From Brucella sp. 21LCYQ03 (GTDB lineage: Bacteria > Pseudomonadota > Alphaproteobacteria > Rhizobiales > Rhizobiaceae), in contig NZ_JAMJWE010000008.1 in assembly GCF_023554105.1 (NCBI RefSeq), positions 62,001 through 126,000 on the forward strand: DNA of 64,000 nt, read 5' to 3'. Positions 48,065 through 56,594 of the stretch are shown here, in pieces; position 1 is the first letter of the stretch; every line of letters starts with the position of its first letter. The position numbers were made by a program, and so were the translations under genes. Below the pieces are notes generated by a model, which worked only from the letters and a program-made list of their open reading frames with translations, was not told the DNA's origin and searched no databases.

Positions 48065-49309
48065 TTAAATCGCTTCTCCCTGCAGCAGACGCGGGGTATC
48101 GCCCGAAAGACCTGCGGCTTGTTTTATGAAGAACGACTTTAGGCTTGGAACGCGATCCACAAGACCCAGTCCAATGTCGCGAATGGTGCGCACGGCCGGG
48201 TTGTCGTTGGAGAAGAGTTTGGTCAGTACATCGGTTGTGACGCCCATCTGTACCGTGTCGAACCGGCGCCATGCCTGATAGCGTTCCAGTGCTGCAAAAG
48301 AGCCGATGTCGAGGCCGAGGCGGTCTGTCTCGACGATCACTTCTGCAATGGCTGCGGCATCGCGGAAACCGAGGTTCAGTCCTTGCCCCGCGATTGGATG
48401 AATACGATGGGCTGCATCGCCCACAAGCGCGAAACGCGGCTTTACAAATTCGCGCGCCAGCGTGAGGCCGAGTGGGAAGGCGCGGCGCGGGCCTTCAACC
48501 GTCAGTGCGCCAAGACGATGGCCAAAACGCTGTTCGAGTTCTGTTTCAAAGATGAAGTCATCTTCCCGGATGAGACGCTCCGCATCGGCGGTGCGTTCTG
48601 TCCAGACGAGAGAACTGCGATTGCCTTTCAGTGGCAGGATAGCGAATGGGCCAGCAGGCAGGAAATGTTCGTCGGCACGGCCTCCATGTGGGCGTTCATG
48701 TGAAACATTACAGACGATGCCGGACTGGTCGTAGTCCCAGTTAACGGTTTTGATGCCTGCAATATCACGCAGGCGCGACTTCGCGCCATCAGCGGCAATC
48801 AGCAAGCGCGTGGAGATTGTTTCGCCATTGGCCAAAGTAACAGTGACGGATTCGGGCAGCGTTTCAAAATTCTCGACACTCATGCCTTCAATGAAGGTGA
48901 TGCCGAGTTCGTCTGCCTTGTTGTGAAGGGCGGTGTTAAGAACGCGGTTTTCCACCATGTGCGCAAAAGGCTCGCCGGGATTAACATCGCCAGCGAATGT
49001 CAGAAATACTGGACGCACCGGATCAGAGGTGCGGGAATCTGTTACGACCATCTCAGTGATCGGCTGAGCATCTGTGACAATCTCCCGCCAGCAACCAAGC
49101 TGATCGAGCATGCGTGAGGCGGCAGCGGCAATGGAAGAAGCACGCGGGTCATTTTTCCATGCGCCCGCCGGTGCACCATCAATAATAGTCACGGAAAGAT
49201 GTGGCGCCGCGGATTTGACAGCAACAGCAGTCACAAGGCCGACATAGCCGCCACCTGCAATCACCAGATCGCGTTTGTTGGCTGCATTTTGTGTGGCTTC
49301 GGCGGACAT
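48065..49309 (-). CDS. UbiH/UbiF-family FAD-dependent hydroxylase (ubiquinone synthesis)
   Basis: A 414-residue class A flavin monooxygenase. The N-terminal FAD motif is VIAGGGYVGLVTAVAVKSAA, the second FAD motif is LVGDAAHRIHPIAGQGLNLG, and the middle has LIAADGAKSRLRDIAGIKTV with the DG motif. The whole set is the UbiH/COQ6 signature. It probably hydroxylates a ubiquinone ring position; which position cannot be told from sequence alone because alphaproteobacteria use several such enzymes with broad regiochemistry. It diverges from tesB, 141 bp apart. Confidence 0.92.
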   Translation of the reverse strand: MSAEATQNAANKRDLVIAGGGYVGLVTAVAVKSAAPHLSVTIIDGAPAGAWKNDPRASSIAAAASRMLDQLGCWREIVTDAQPITEMVVTDSRTSDPVRPVFLTFAGDVNPGEPFAHMVENRVLNTALHNKADELGITFIEGMSVENFETLPESVTVTLANGETISTRLLIAADGAKSRLRDIAGIKTVNWDYDQSGIVCNVSHERPHGGRADEHFLPAGPFAILPLKGNRSSLVWTERTADAERLIREDDFIFETELEQRFGHRLGALTVEGPRRAFPLGLTLAREFVKPRFALVGDAAHRIHPIAGQGLNLGFRDAAAIAEVIVETDRLGLDIGSFAALERYQAWRRFDTVQMGVTTDVLTKLFSNDNPAVRTIRDIGLGLVDRVPSLKSFFIKQAAGLSGDTPRLLQGEAI

Positions 49310-49450
49310 GGCTCTTCCTTTCAGATCGTTCTTTGATGAAGCAGATAAGGCTGCGACAGTTTGGGGGAACTTGACAGTTTCCCTTGTGCAAGCCCAAACA
49401 GTTCATCAAGAATATGTTCTCTATATAGGGTTTCAGGAGACAGGCTGTCC

Positions 49451-50362
49451 ATGTCCAATAATGAAAAGACCAATCTATCAAAGACCGAGCAAACGGCTGC
49501 CATGCAGCAGCTTCTTGAAACGCTCGACCTTGAAACGCTGGAAGTGGATCTTTTCCGTGGTAATAGCCCACAAGTGGGCTGGCAGCGCGTTTTTGGCGGG
49601 CAGGTGATTGGTCAGGCGCTGATTGCAGCGCAGCGCACGGTGGAGCCGGAGCGGCAGGTTCACTCTCTGCATGGCTATTTTGTGCGTCCCGGCGATCCAG
49701 CAATCCCGATTATCTATGAGGTCGATCGCATTCGCGATGGTTCAAGCTTCAACACGCGTCGCGTTCTGGCGAAGCAGCACGGCAAGGCGATCTTCACCCT
49801 GTCGGCGTCATTCCAGATTGATGAGCCCGGTCTCGATCATCAGATCGAAATGCCGGAAGGCCTACCATTGCCCGAGCAACTGGTCGGCGATCATGATCTG
49901 AAAGACGAGTATCTGCATCTTGCTCCGTCGGGTGTGCGCAAATATTGGGAGCAGGAGCGACCGATCGAGATCAAGCCGGTGTCGCTCAAGCATTACTTCT
50001 CGCGCGAAAAACTGGCGCCAAGTCAGCATGTATGGGTGCGTGCGCGCGGCATCGTGCCGGATGATCGTGCGCTTCAGGCGGCTATTCTTGCCTATCTCTC
50101 CGATATGACATTGCTTGATACATCTCTTCACCCGCACGGACGCACGATTTTTGATCGTGATCTGCAGGTGGCGAGCCTTGATCATGCGATGTGGTTTCAT
50201 CGCCCATGCAGGCTTGATGATTGGCTTTTATACACACAGGACACCCCAAGTGCTTCCGGCGCACGTGGATTTAACCGTGGCGCACTTTATACCCGCGACG
50301 GCTTGTTAATCGCGTCGGTTGCGCAAGAAGGACTTATTCGTGTGCATGAAAAAGCTAAGTGA
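49451..50362 (+). CDS. tesB: acyl-CoA thioesterase II
   Basis: TesB hydrolyses acyl-CoA thioesters. The 303-residue product has the double hot-dog fold with LEVDLFRGNSPQVGWQRVFG, the GQALIAAQRTV segment, and C-terminal ASLDHAMWFHRPCRLDDWLL containing the catalytic Asp region, then QEGLIRVHEK. The frame opens at 49361. AGGAGA at 49435-49440 lies 10 nt before ATG 49451; a shorter start at 49502 (MQQLLETLDL) cannot be excluded, since the first 17 residues are polar and poorly conserved. A terminator follows about 100 bp later. Confidence 0.93.
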   Translation: MSNNEKTNLSKTEQTAAMQQLLETLDLETLEVDLFRGNSPQVGWQRVFGGQVIGQALIAAQRTVEPERQVHSLHGYFVRPGDPAIPIIYEVDRIRDGSSFNTRRVLAKQHGKAIFTLSASFQIDEPGLDHQIEMPEGLPLPEQLVGDHDLKDEYLHLAPSGVRKYWEQERPIEIKPVSLKHYFSREKLAPSQHVWVRARGIVPDDRALQAAILAYLSDMTLLDTSLHPHGRTIFDRDLQVASLDHAMWFHRPCRLDDWLLYTQDTPSASGARGFNRGALYTRDGLLIASVAQEGLIRVHEKAK

Positions 50363-50463
50363 TTATATTTTAATCATCAGTAATAAGCGTGTTTAATTTT
50401 TATGCAATCGCTGTCTGCATGAAATGAAATCTACGCCCAAAAACTGAATTCGATGAATCACTT

Positions 50464-50499
50464 AAAGCGGTTTTGCCCATCCGGGTGAGACCGCTTTTA
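50464..50499 (+). terminator. probable terminator of tesB
   Basis: AAAGCGGT and ACCGCTTT pair across an 18-nt loop that itself contains CCC/GGG pairing, followed by TATT. It is about 100 bp after the tesB stop. Confidence 0.6.
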
Positions 50500-50660
50500 T
50501 TCTTCCATAGAAAGATTTTTTCGGCGTTTGTATCGTTTGTCTGGTTTACCCAAAAGCCCGGATTTTGGGCGAAAATATAGCGTCCATCTGACAGTTTTGA
50601 GACATCAGTAAGCATCAGACATCAGAAAAATTGCATTTTTATGGTGTGGTGGTCGGTAAC

Positions 50661-50676
50661 TGGCACGATTTTTGTT
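50661..50676 (+). promoter_or_regulatory. sigma-54 promoter of amtB
   Basis: TGGCACG, 4 bp, then TTGTT fits the -24/-12 consensus (TGGCACG-N4-TTGCW) except for one base at the -12 element. It is 68 bp upstream of the amtB ATG. amtB is nitrogen-regulated by NtrC and RpoN in many proteobacteria. A clear NtrC site upstream was not identified. Confidence 0.8.
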
Positions 50677-50743
50677 TCTCTTAGTTCGAACCGGTCTTTT
50701 CAGCGCAGACGCGTTTGAAGCCGCCATTCGACGGAGATACTCG

Positions 50744-52045
50744 ATGCTCATAACTGAAAGATTCAAGCAGACGGCATTTGCCACCCTTCCTGCGCTGCTC
50801 GTATTAGCGGGAACAGCCTTTGCACAGGATGCAGCCGAAGCTACCCCGACCCTTGATACGGGCGATACCGCCTGGATGCTGACTTCAACCGCGCTCGTGC
50901 TGATGATGACCATTCCTGGTCTCGCACTTTTCTACGGCGGTATGGTTCGCAAGAAAAATGTGCTTTCCACTGTGATGCAGAGCTTCGCAATTACCTGCCT
51001 TATGTCGGTATTGTGGATGTTCTTCGGCTATTCGCTTGCTTTCACCGATGGCGGTTCGATGAACGCCTATATCGGCGGTTTCGATAAGGCATTCCTCTCG
51101 GGCGTGACGATGGAATCGCTCACTGGAACAATTCCTGAATATCTTTTCATCGTGTTCCAGATGACCTTTGCGGTTATCACGCCTGCGCTGATTGCCGGTT
51201 CGTTTGCTGAACGCATGAAATTCTCCTCCATGCTCGTTTTCATGGTTCTGTGGCTGTTCATCGTCTATGTGCCGGTTGCACATTGGGTATGGGGCGGCGG
51301 CTTCCTTGGTTCTGACGGCGTTCTCGACTTTGCTGGCGGTACGGTTGTTCACATCAATGCTGGTGTTGCTGGTCTTGTTGCAGCTCTCATCATTGGCAAG
51401 CGCGACGGTTACGGCCACGTCAACATGGCTCCGCATAACCTTGTTCTCTCGGTCATTGGTGCGGCTCTTCTGTGGGTGGGCTGGTTCGGCTTCAACGCTG
51501 GTTCGGCTGCTGGTGCCAATTCGCTCGCTGCTGTCGCTATGCTCAACACGCAGGTTGCGACCGCTGGTGCGGCTCTCGCCTGGATGTTTGCTGAATGGGC
51601 AATCGCCGGTAAGCCAAGCGTTCTTGGTATCATTTCGGGTGCCGTTGCAGGTCTCGTTGCCGTCACGCCTGCCGCTGGTTTCGTCAATCCAACGGGCGCA
51701 CTGATTATCGGTATTATCGCAGGCCTTATCTGCTACGTGGCAGCGGTTAAGCTCAAGCACGCACTTGGCTATGACGACTCGCTCGATGCCTTTGGCGTCC
51801 ACGGTGTTGGCGGCTTTGTTGGTGCGATCCTGACTGGCTTTTTTGCTGATGTGGCAATCAATGCTGCTGGTGAAGGCGCAACCATGGGCAAGCAGTTCTT
51901 CGGTGCGGCAGTTACGATTGTTTACACCGCAGTTGCGACAGCCATCATCCTTTATGTGATCAAGGCCATCATGGGTCTGCGCCCGACAAAGCAGGAAGAA
52001 ATGGAAGGTCTCGACATCGCGTTGCACGGCGAGTCTGTTCAGTAG
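50744..52045 (+). CDS. amtB: ammonium transporter
   Basis: AmtB conducts ammonium into the cell. The 433-residue protein has a cleavable-type signal sequence (LLVLAGTAFAQDAAEATPTL) and about eleven transmembrane helices. Family markers are DTAWMLTSTALVLMMTIPGL, ALFYGGMVRKKNVLSTVMQS, the AGGTVVHINAGVAGLVAALI segment with a pore His, and DAFGVHGVGGFVGAILTGFF with the second pore His. The frame opens at 50672, but GGAGA 7 nt upstream of 50744 sets the start. The gene has its own sigma-54 promoter and terminator. The usual partner glnK is not adjacent. Confidence 0.96.
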   Translation: MLITERFKQTAFATLPALLVLAGTAFAQDAAEATPTLDTGDTAWMLTSTALVLMMTIPGLALFYGGMVRKKNVLSTVMQSFAITCLMSVLWMFFGYSLAFTDGGSMNAYIGGFDKAFLSGVTMESLTGTIPEYLFIVFQMTFAVITPALIAGSFAERMKFSSMLVFMVLWLFIVYVPVAHWVWGGGFLGSDGVLDFAGGTVVHINAGVAGLVAALIIGKRDGYGHVNMAPHNLVLSVIGAALLWVGWFGFNAGSAAGANSLAAVAMLNTQVATAGAALAWMFAEWAIAGKPSVLGIISGAVAGLVAVTPAAGFVNPTGALIIGIIAGLICYVAAVKLKHALGYDDSLDAFGVHGVGGFVGAILTGFFADVAINAAGEGATMGKQFFGAAVTIVYTAVATAIILYVIKAIMGLRPTKQEEMEGLDIALHGESVQ

Positions 52046-52065
52046 AACAGGGTTGTCTCAAGAAG

Positions 52066-52093
52066 AAAAAGGCGCGGGAAACCGCGCCTTTTT
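52066..52093 (+). terminator. intrinsic terminator of amtB
   Basis: GGCGCGG and CCGCGCC pair around a GAAA tetraloop, preceded by five A and followed by five T, 21 bp after the stop. Confidence 0.95.
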
Positions 52094-52234
52094 CACGTTC
52101 AGCATTATTTGCCTGTGCACGACACTGCATGGTTAATGAGGAATTAACCATCGCAAGGCTAGGATCATCCCGATTCATTGCGCCCAGGGCATTCAAAGCC
52201 TAAGGGCAACAAACCATAGTTCGGGACAGGCTTT

Positions 52235-54793
52235 ATGCGGCAAGGATATTCGCCCTCATACCCGCTGCGTGACGAGCGGATTTCGGAAGATAGACTGCGA
52301 CTGGTCAATATCTTCCGCAGGCAATTCTATATCCTCTTTGGGTTGGCGCTGCTTTCGCTGGCAGCGATGGCTGTTGGCGCGCTCGCCACATGGAACGTGG
52401 CTGATCCCAGCCTCAGTCATGCGACGGACAATCCTGTCACCAATGCGCTTGGCTATCCCGGTGCTGTCTTCTCCGATATTGCCATGCAGTTTTTCGGCCT
52501 TGCCAGTGTTCCTGCACTTCTGCCGCTTGCAGTCTGGTCATTGCTGATGATGACACGCGGTGGCATTGGCCGTATTGCCAAGCGCAGCATCGCTTGGTTT
52601 GGCGCGGCGTTGCTGTTTGCAGCCATAGCAAGCTGCTTTGCGGTTCCCGAAAGTTGGCCGATGCCGATTGGTCTCGGCGGTGTTTTTGGTGATCTGGTTC
52701 TGCGCATTCCCGGCATCTTTTTAGGTTCTTTCCCGCAAGGCGCAATTGCGTCGGGCATTGCGCTGGTTCTGGCTTTCCCGGCACTTTGGCTTTGCCTGTT
52801 TGCAAGTGGGATCATCGGACGAGGCAATGCTGCGACTGATGGTGCGAGTGAACGCGGCGCATCGGCTGAAGATGACTATTCAGATTATGAAGATGCAGAC
52901 GATGAAGCAACTTCTGGTGGCCTCTCTGCGTTTGTGGGTTCTCTTACCCACACAATTTACAGCGCAACTGCAACTTTCAAACGCCTGACTGGATTGAACC
53001 GCCGCAAGCCGCGCGAAGACGAATATGGTGATATGCGTCAGGTACGGCGCAGTGCGGAAGCGCGTGGTAGTGGCCGTCATGAGCCGGGCTTTGGAGGCGC
53101 ATCTTCGCAAGAACCGCCATTCGATATGGATGGTCACGGCGAAGATATGCCGCTTGCCGGTGAAGAGTGGCATGACGCGCCGCCGCAGCGCTCTAAAGCA
53201 CGGGTCGCTGAACGTGCACCAGCACCAAAGAGCGGTGCGCGCATTCAGCGTGAAGAGCAGTCTTCATTCCTGAAAGATGGCGGCGCATTTGAAATGCCAT
53301 CGTTGCATTTCCTTGCTGAGCCGAAGCTTGTGCAGCGCGATGCATCGTTGTCCAAGGATGCTCTCGAACAGAATGCGCGTCTTTTGGAAGGTGTGCTGGA
53401 AGATTTCGGCGTGCGTGGCGAGATCATCAATGTGAAGCCGGGTCCGGTTGTTACGCTTTACGAGCTTGAACCTGCTCCGGGGATCAAATCGTCCCGCGTG
53501 ATTGGCTTGGCTGACGATATTGCCCGCTCAATGAGCGCGATAGCAGCCCGTGTTGCTGTCGTTCCGGGCCGCAATGTGATCGGCATCGAACTGCCAAACC
53601 AGAAGCGCGAAATGGTCTATCTGCGCGAAATGCTGGCAAGCCGTGATTTTGAGCAAACAAAGGCAAAGCTCGCGCTGGCGCTTGGCAAAACCATCAATGG
53701 TGAGCCGGTCATCGCCGATATTGCAAAAATGCCCCATGTTCTGGTGGCGGGTACGACAGGTTCCGGTAAGTCGGTGGCGATCAACACAATGATCCTGTCG
53801 CTGGTCTATCGCATGACGCCAAAAGAATGCCGCCTGATCATGATTGATCCAAAGATGCTGGAGCTTTCGATCTATGACGGTATTCCGCATCTTCTGACGC
53901 CCGTTGTGACCGATCCGAAGAAGGCTGTGGTTGCGCTGAAATGGACCGTGCGGGAGATGGAAGACCGCTATCGCAAAATGTCCAAGGTCGGCGTTCGCAA
54001 TATTGACGGCTTCAATCAGCGCGTTGGCGAAGCCCAGAAAAAGGGTGAGAACATCGCGCGCACTGTGCAGACTGGTTTTGACCGGAACACGGGCGAAGCG
54101 ATCTACGAAACCGAACAGCTTGATCTCGAGCCAATGCCATATATCGTCGTAATCATCGACGAAATGGCCGATCTGATGATGGTCGCGGGCAAGGATATTG
54201 AAGGCACAGTACAGCGTTTGGCGCAGATGGCGCGTGCGGCGGGTATCCATGTGATCATGGCAACGCAGCGTCCATCAGTCGATGTGATCACCGGCACGAT
54301 CAAGGCGAACTTCCCGACCCGTATTTCGTTCCAGGTTACCTCCAAGATCGATAGCCGCACCATTCTGGGTGAGCAGGGCGCCGAGCAGCTGCTAGGTCAG
54401 GGCGATATGTTGTTCATGGCCGGTGGCGGCCGCATTCAGCGCGTGCACGGTCCATTCGTGGGTGATGACGAGGTTGAGCGTATCGTTCAGCATCTCAAGC
54501 TTCAGGGCGTGCCGGAATATCTCGACGCGATCACCGAGGATGAGGAAGAGGACGAAGGCGGCGGTCCGACTGGAACGTCCAACCTTGAAAACTCCGACGA
54601 TCCTTATGATCAGGCGGTTGCGGTGGTATTGCGTGATAAAAAGGCTTCAACTTCCTATATCCAGCGTCGCTTGGGCATTGGCTATAATCGTGCCGCTTCA
54701 ATTATTGAGCGCATGGAAGAGGAAGGCATTGTCGGCCCTGCCAATCATGCTGGCAAGCGCGAGATATTGGTGCCGACTGAAGACGACTACTAA
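52235..54793 (+). CDS. ftsK: DNA translocase FtsK
   Basis: FtsK anchors in the septum, pumps DNA toward dif and activates XerCD. The 852-residue protein has four N-terminal transmembrane helices (about residues 30-195), then a linker (about 200-350) that begins with an acidic stretch ([17 protein letters not shown]) and is rich in charged residues. The RecA-like motor follows, with Walker [16 protein letters not shown] (near residue 506) and Walker [15 protein letters not shown]. The C-terminal gamma winged helix ends with [20 protein letters not shown]. All three FtsK parts are intact. It is followed after 88 bp by lolA. Confidence 0.96.
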   Translation: MRQGYSPSYPLRDERISEDRLRLVNIFRRQFYILFGLALLSLAAMAVGALATWNVADPSLSHATDNPVTNALGYPGAVFSDIAMQFFGLASVPALLPLAVWSLLMMTRGGIGRIAKRSIAWFGAALLFAAIASCFAVPESWPMPIGLGGVFGDLVLRIPGIFLGSFPQGAIASGIALVLAFPALWLCLFASGIIGRGNAATDGASERGASAEDDYSDYEDADDEATSGGLSAFVGSLTHTIYSATATFKRLTGLNRRKPREDEYGDMRQVRRSAEARGSGRHEPGFGGASSQEPPFDMDGHGEDMPLAGEEWHDAPPQRSKARVAERAPAPKSGARIQREEQSSFLKDGGAFEMPSLHFLAEPKLVQRDASLSKDALEQNARLLEGVLEDFGVRGEIINVKPGPVVTLYELEPAPGIKSSRVIGLADDIARSMSAIAARVAVVPGRNVIGIELPNQKREMVYLREMLASRDFEQTKAKLALALGKTINGEPVIADIAKMPHVLVAGTTGSGKSVAINTMILSLVYRMTPKECRLIMIDPKMLELSIYDGIPHLLTPVVTDPKKAVVALKWTVREMEDRYRKMSKVGVRNIDGFNQRVGEAQKKGENIARTVQTGFDRNTGEAIYETEQLDLEPMPYIVVIIDEMADLMMVAGKDIEGTVQRLAQMARAAGIHVIMATQRPSVDVITGTIKANFPTRISFQVTSKIDSRTILGEQGAEQLLGQGDMLFMAGGGRIQRVHGPFVGDDEVERIVQHLKLQGVPEYLDAITEDEEEDEGGGPTGTSNLENSDDPYDQAVAVVLRDKKASTSYIQRRLGIGYNRAASIIERMEEEGIVGPANHAGKREILVPTEDDY

Positions 54794-54881
54794 TTCTCAG
54801 GATATCATCGGCTTTGTCTGCCACACTCGTGCCTAACTGCCCGATTATTTTAAGAGAATGATGAAAGAAGAGAGTTTGCCC

Positions 54882-55550
54882 ATGATGATCTCCCGTATTT
54901 CGAGCTTTATGAAAGCCAGCTGCTTTGTGGCCGTCCTCGGATTGGGAGCATTGAGCTTTGGTGTTGCGGCTCCGGCTTTTGTGCCGGTTGCGGCCCATGC
55001 ACAGGGCGCAAGCGGTGCTGCGGCTGCACAGCAGATTGCCGATCATTTTTCTTCATTGCGCACGCTGACTGGCGAGTTCGTACAGTTCGGCCCCAAGGGT
55101 GAACAGACTGGTGGCACATTCTATCTGGAACGTCCGGGCAAAATTCGTTTCAACTATGACAAGTCGCCAATCCGCGTGATTTCCGATGGTAATCAGGTTG
55201 TCATTAACAATCGCAAGCTCGACACATGGGATATGTATGCGCTCGGCACCACGCCGCTAAAAATGCTGCTTGCTGACCGGATTGATCTCGGCGGCGGACG
55301 CCTTCAGAGTGTTAAGCAAGACCCGGATATGACCACGCTGGTCGTGGGCGATAAAACGGCTTTCGGAAATTCGAAAATCACCATGATGTTTGAACCAAAG
55401 ACTATGGACCTCAAGCAGTGGACCATCACCGATGCGCAGGGCCTCGATACTACAATCATGGTGTTCAATCTTCGCAGTGGCGTTCGCTTTACCGATGACA
55501 TGTTCAAGATCGACTATCAGCGCATTGCGATGAAGCGTAAGGGCCAGTAA
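54882..55550 (+). CDS. lolA: outer membrane lipoprotein carrier protein LolA
   Basis: LolA is the periplasmic chaperone that carries lipoproteins from LolCDE to the outer membrane. The 222-residue precursor has a signal peptide ending near AHAQG, then a mature part with AQQIADHFSSLRTLTGEFVQ and FYLERPGKIRFNYDKSPIRV, and a KLDTWDMYALGTTPLKMLLA segment. ATGs at 54858 and 54861 are also in frame; I choose 54882 because AAGAGAG precedes it and the signal peptide then has a normal length. It follows ftsK, the usual Rhizobiales order ftsK-lolA-xth. Confidence 0.92.
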   Translation: MMISRISSFMKASCFVAVLGLGALSFGVAAPAFVPVAAHAQGASGAAAAQQIADHFSSLRTLTGEFVQFGPKGEQTGGTFYLERPGKIRFNYDKSPIRVISDGNQVVINNRKLDTWDMYALGTTPLKMLLADRIDLGGGRLQSVKQDPDMTTLVVGDKTAFGNSKITMMFEPKTMDLKQWTITDAQGLDTTIMVFNLRSGVRFTDDMFKIDYQRIAMKRKGQ

Positions 55551-55631
55551 AACTTTACGCTCGATATTTGCATTTGCCGGATAAATCGTTAGGTTCGCGG
55601 CCATCTTATGATGGCTGTGAGTCTTATTCCC

Positions 55632-56438
55632 ATGACATTTTCTGTTGCTACCTGGAACATCAATTCCGTTCGCTTGCGTATGCCGCTGGTCGAGCAGTTT
55701 TTAACCGATTATCAGCCGGATGTTCTCTGCCTTCAGGAAACAAAATGTCCCGATGATCAGTTCCCTTCAAAGGGGTTTCGTGCGCTCGGATATGAGCACA
55801 TCGCGATCAGTGGACAGAAGGGGTATCACGGCGTTGCAACGATATCAAAACGACCGCTGAGCGACGTTGAAAAGGTCGGTTTTTGCGAGATGGGCGATTG
55901 CCGTCACTTAAGCGCTGTGGTCGAAGCGGGTGGCAAAAAGCTTCGCATTCACAATTTCTATGTGCCTGCGGGTGGCGATGAGCCAGACCCGGAAATCAAT
56001 CCAAAATTTGCACACAAGCTTGGTTTCCTTGAGGAAATGCGGGCGATTGTTGCCGACAGGCAGGATGGAAACTCGTCGATCCTCGTGGGTGATCTCAACA
56101 TTGCGCCGCTGGAAAACGACGTCTGGTCGCATAAGCAATTGTTGAAAATCGTCAGCCACACGCCGATTGAAACCACCACGCTTGAAGATCTTCGCGTGAA
56201 AGGCGGCTGGAGCGATCTGATGCGTCAGGTCATACCGGCTGACCAGAAAATCTATACATGGTGGAGCTATCGCGCGAAGGATTGGGATGCAGCCGATCGC
56301 GGCCGCAGGCTTGATCACATCTGGGGTTCGGCTGATCTGGAAGCGCATATGCAAGGCCTGCAAATCCTGCGCGAAGCGCGTGGCTGGGATCGTCCATCCG
56401 ATCACGTACCAGTGATTGCGACATTCGATCTGGATTAA
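55632..56438 (+). CDS. xth: exodeoxyribonuclease III family AP endonuclease
   Basis: A 268-residue AP endonuclease/exonuclease of the EEP superfamily for base-excision repair. Catalytic motifs: ATWNINSVRLR with the Asn, the CLQETKCPDDQFP Glu, NFYVPAGGDEPDPE, the GDLNIAPLENDVW Asp/Asn pair, RRLDHIWGS and the final SDHVPVIATFDLD with the catalytic Asp-His. The frame opens at 55608, but MTFSVATWNINSVRLRMPLV is the family start. No strong SD is visible before 55632. It follows lolA by 81 bp. Confidence 0.94.
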   Translation: MTFSVATWNINSVRLRMPLVEQFLTDYQPDVLCLQETKCPDDQFPSKGFRALGYEHIAISGQKGYHGVATISKRPLSDVEKVGFCEMGDCRHLSAVVEAGGKKLRIHNFYVPAGGDEPDPEINPKFAHKLGFLEEMRAIVADRQDGNSSILVGDLNIAPLENDVWSHKQLLKIVSHTPIETTTLEDLRVKGGWSDLMRQVIPADQKIYTWWSYRAKDWDAADRGRRLDHIWGSADLEAHMQGLQILREARGWDRPSDHVPVIATFDLD

Positions 56439-56489
56439 TCGCACACGCAAGCCTATATAGAGCAAAGTTCAGAAGAGGAGAAAAGAGCA

Positions 56490-56594
56490 ATGGATCGTTC
56501 AGCACTGTTTTCGATGACCAGTGTTTTCAACGTTTCCGGGGTTCTTCATGTCTTCTCTTCTCACGCTTCAGGGTATTTCCGCGTTCACGGCTGA
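56490..56594 (+). CDS. 34-codon upstream ORF with strong SD, overlapping the ABC-F start
   Basis: AGAGGAG at 56474-56480 lies 9 nt before the ATG at 56490. The ORF reads MDRSALFSMTSVFNVSGVLH and 14 more residues, then TGA at 56592-56594. It runs past the ABC-F ATG (56548) in another frame. Its SD is much stronger than that of the ABC-F gene. It may be a regulatory leader peptide, because several antibiotic-resistance ABC-F genes are controlled by translation of upstream ORFs. Whether it encodes a functional peptide is unknown. Confidence 0.4.
   Translation: MDRSALFSMTSVFNVSGVLHVFSSHASGYFRVHG

Larger units (their letters stand above)
50363..50743. other. 381-bp gap between tesB and amtB
   Basis: It contains the tesB terminator (50464-50499) and the amtB sigma-54 promoter (50661-50676). 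No glnK-like ORF is present on either strand. GGAGA just before 50744 is the amtB ribosome binding site. Confidence 0.7.
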
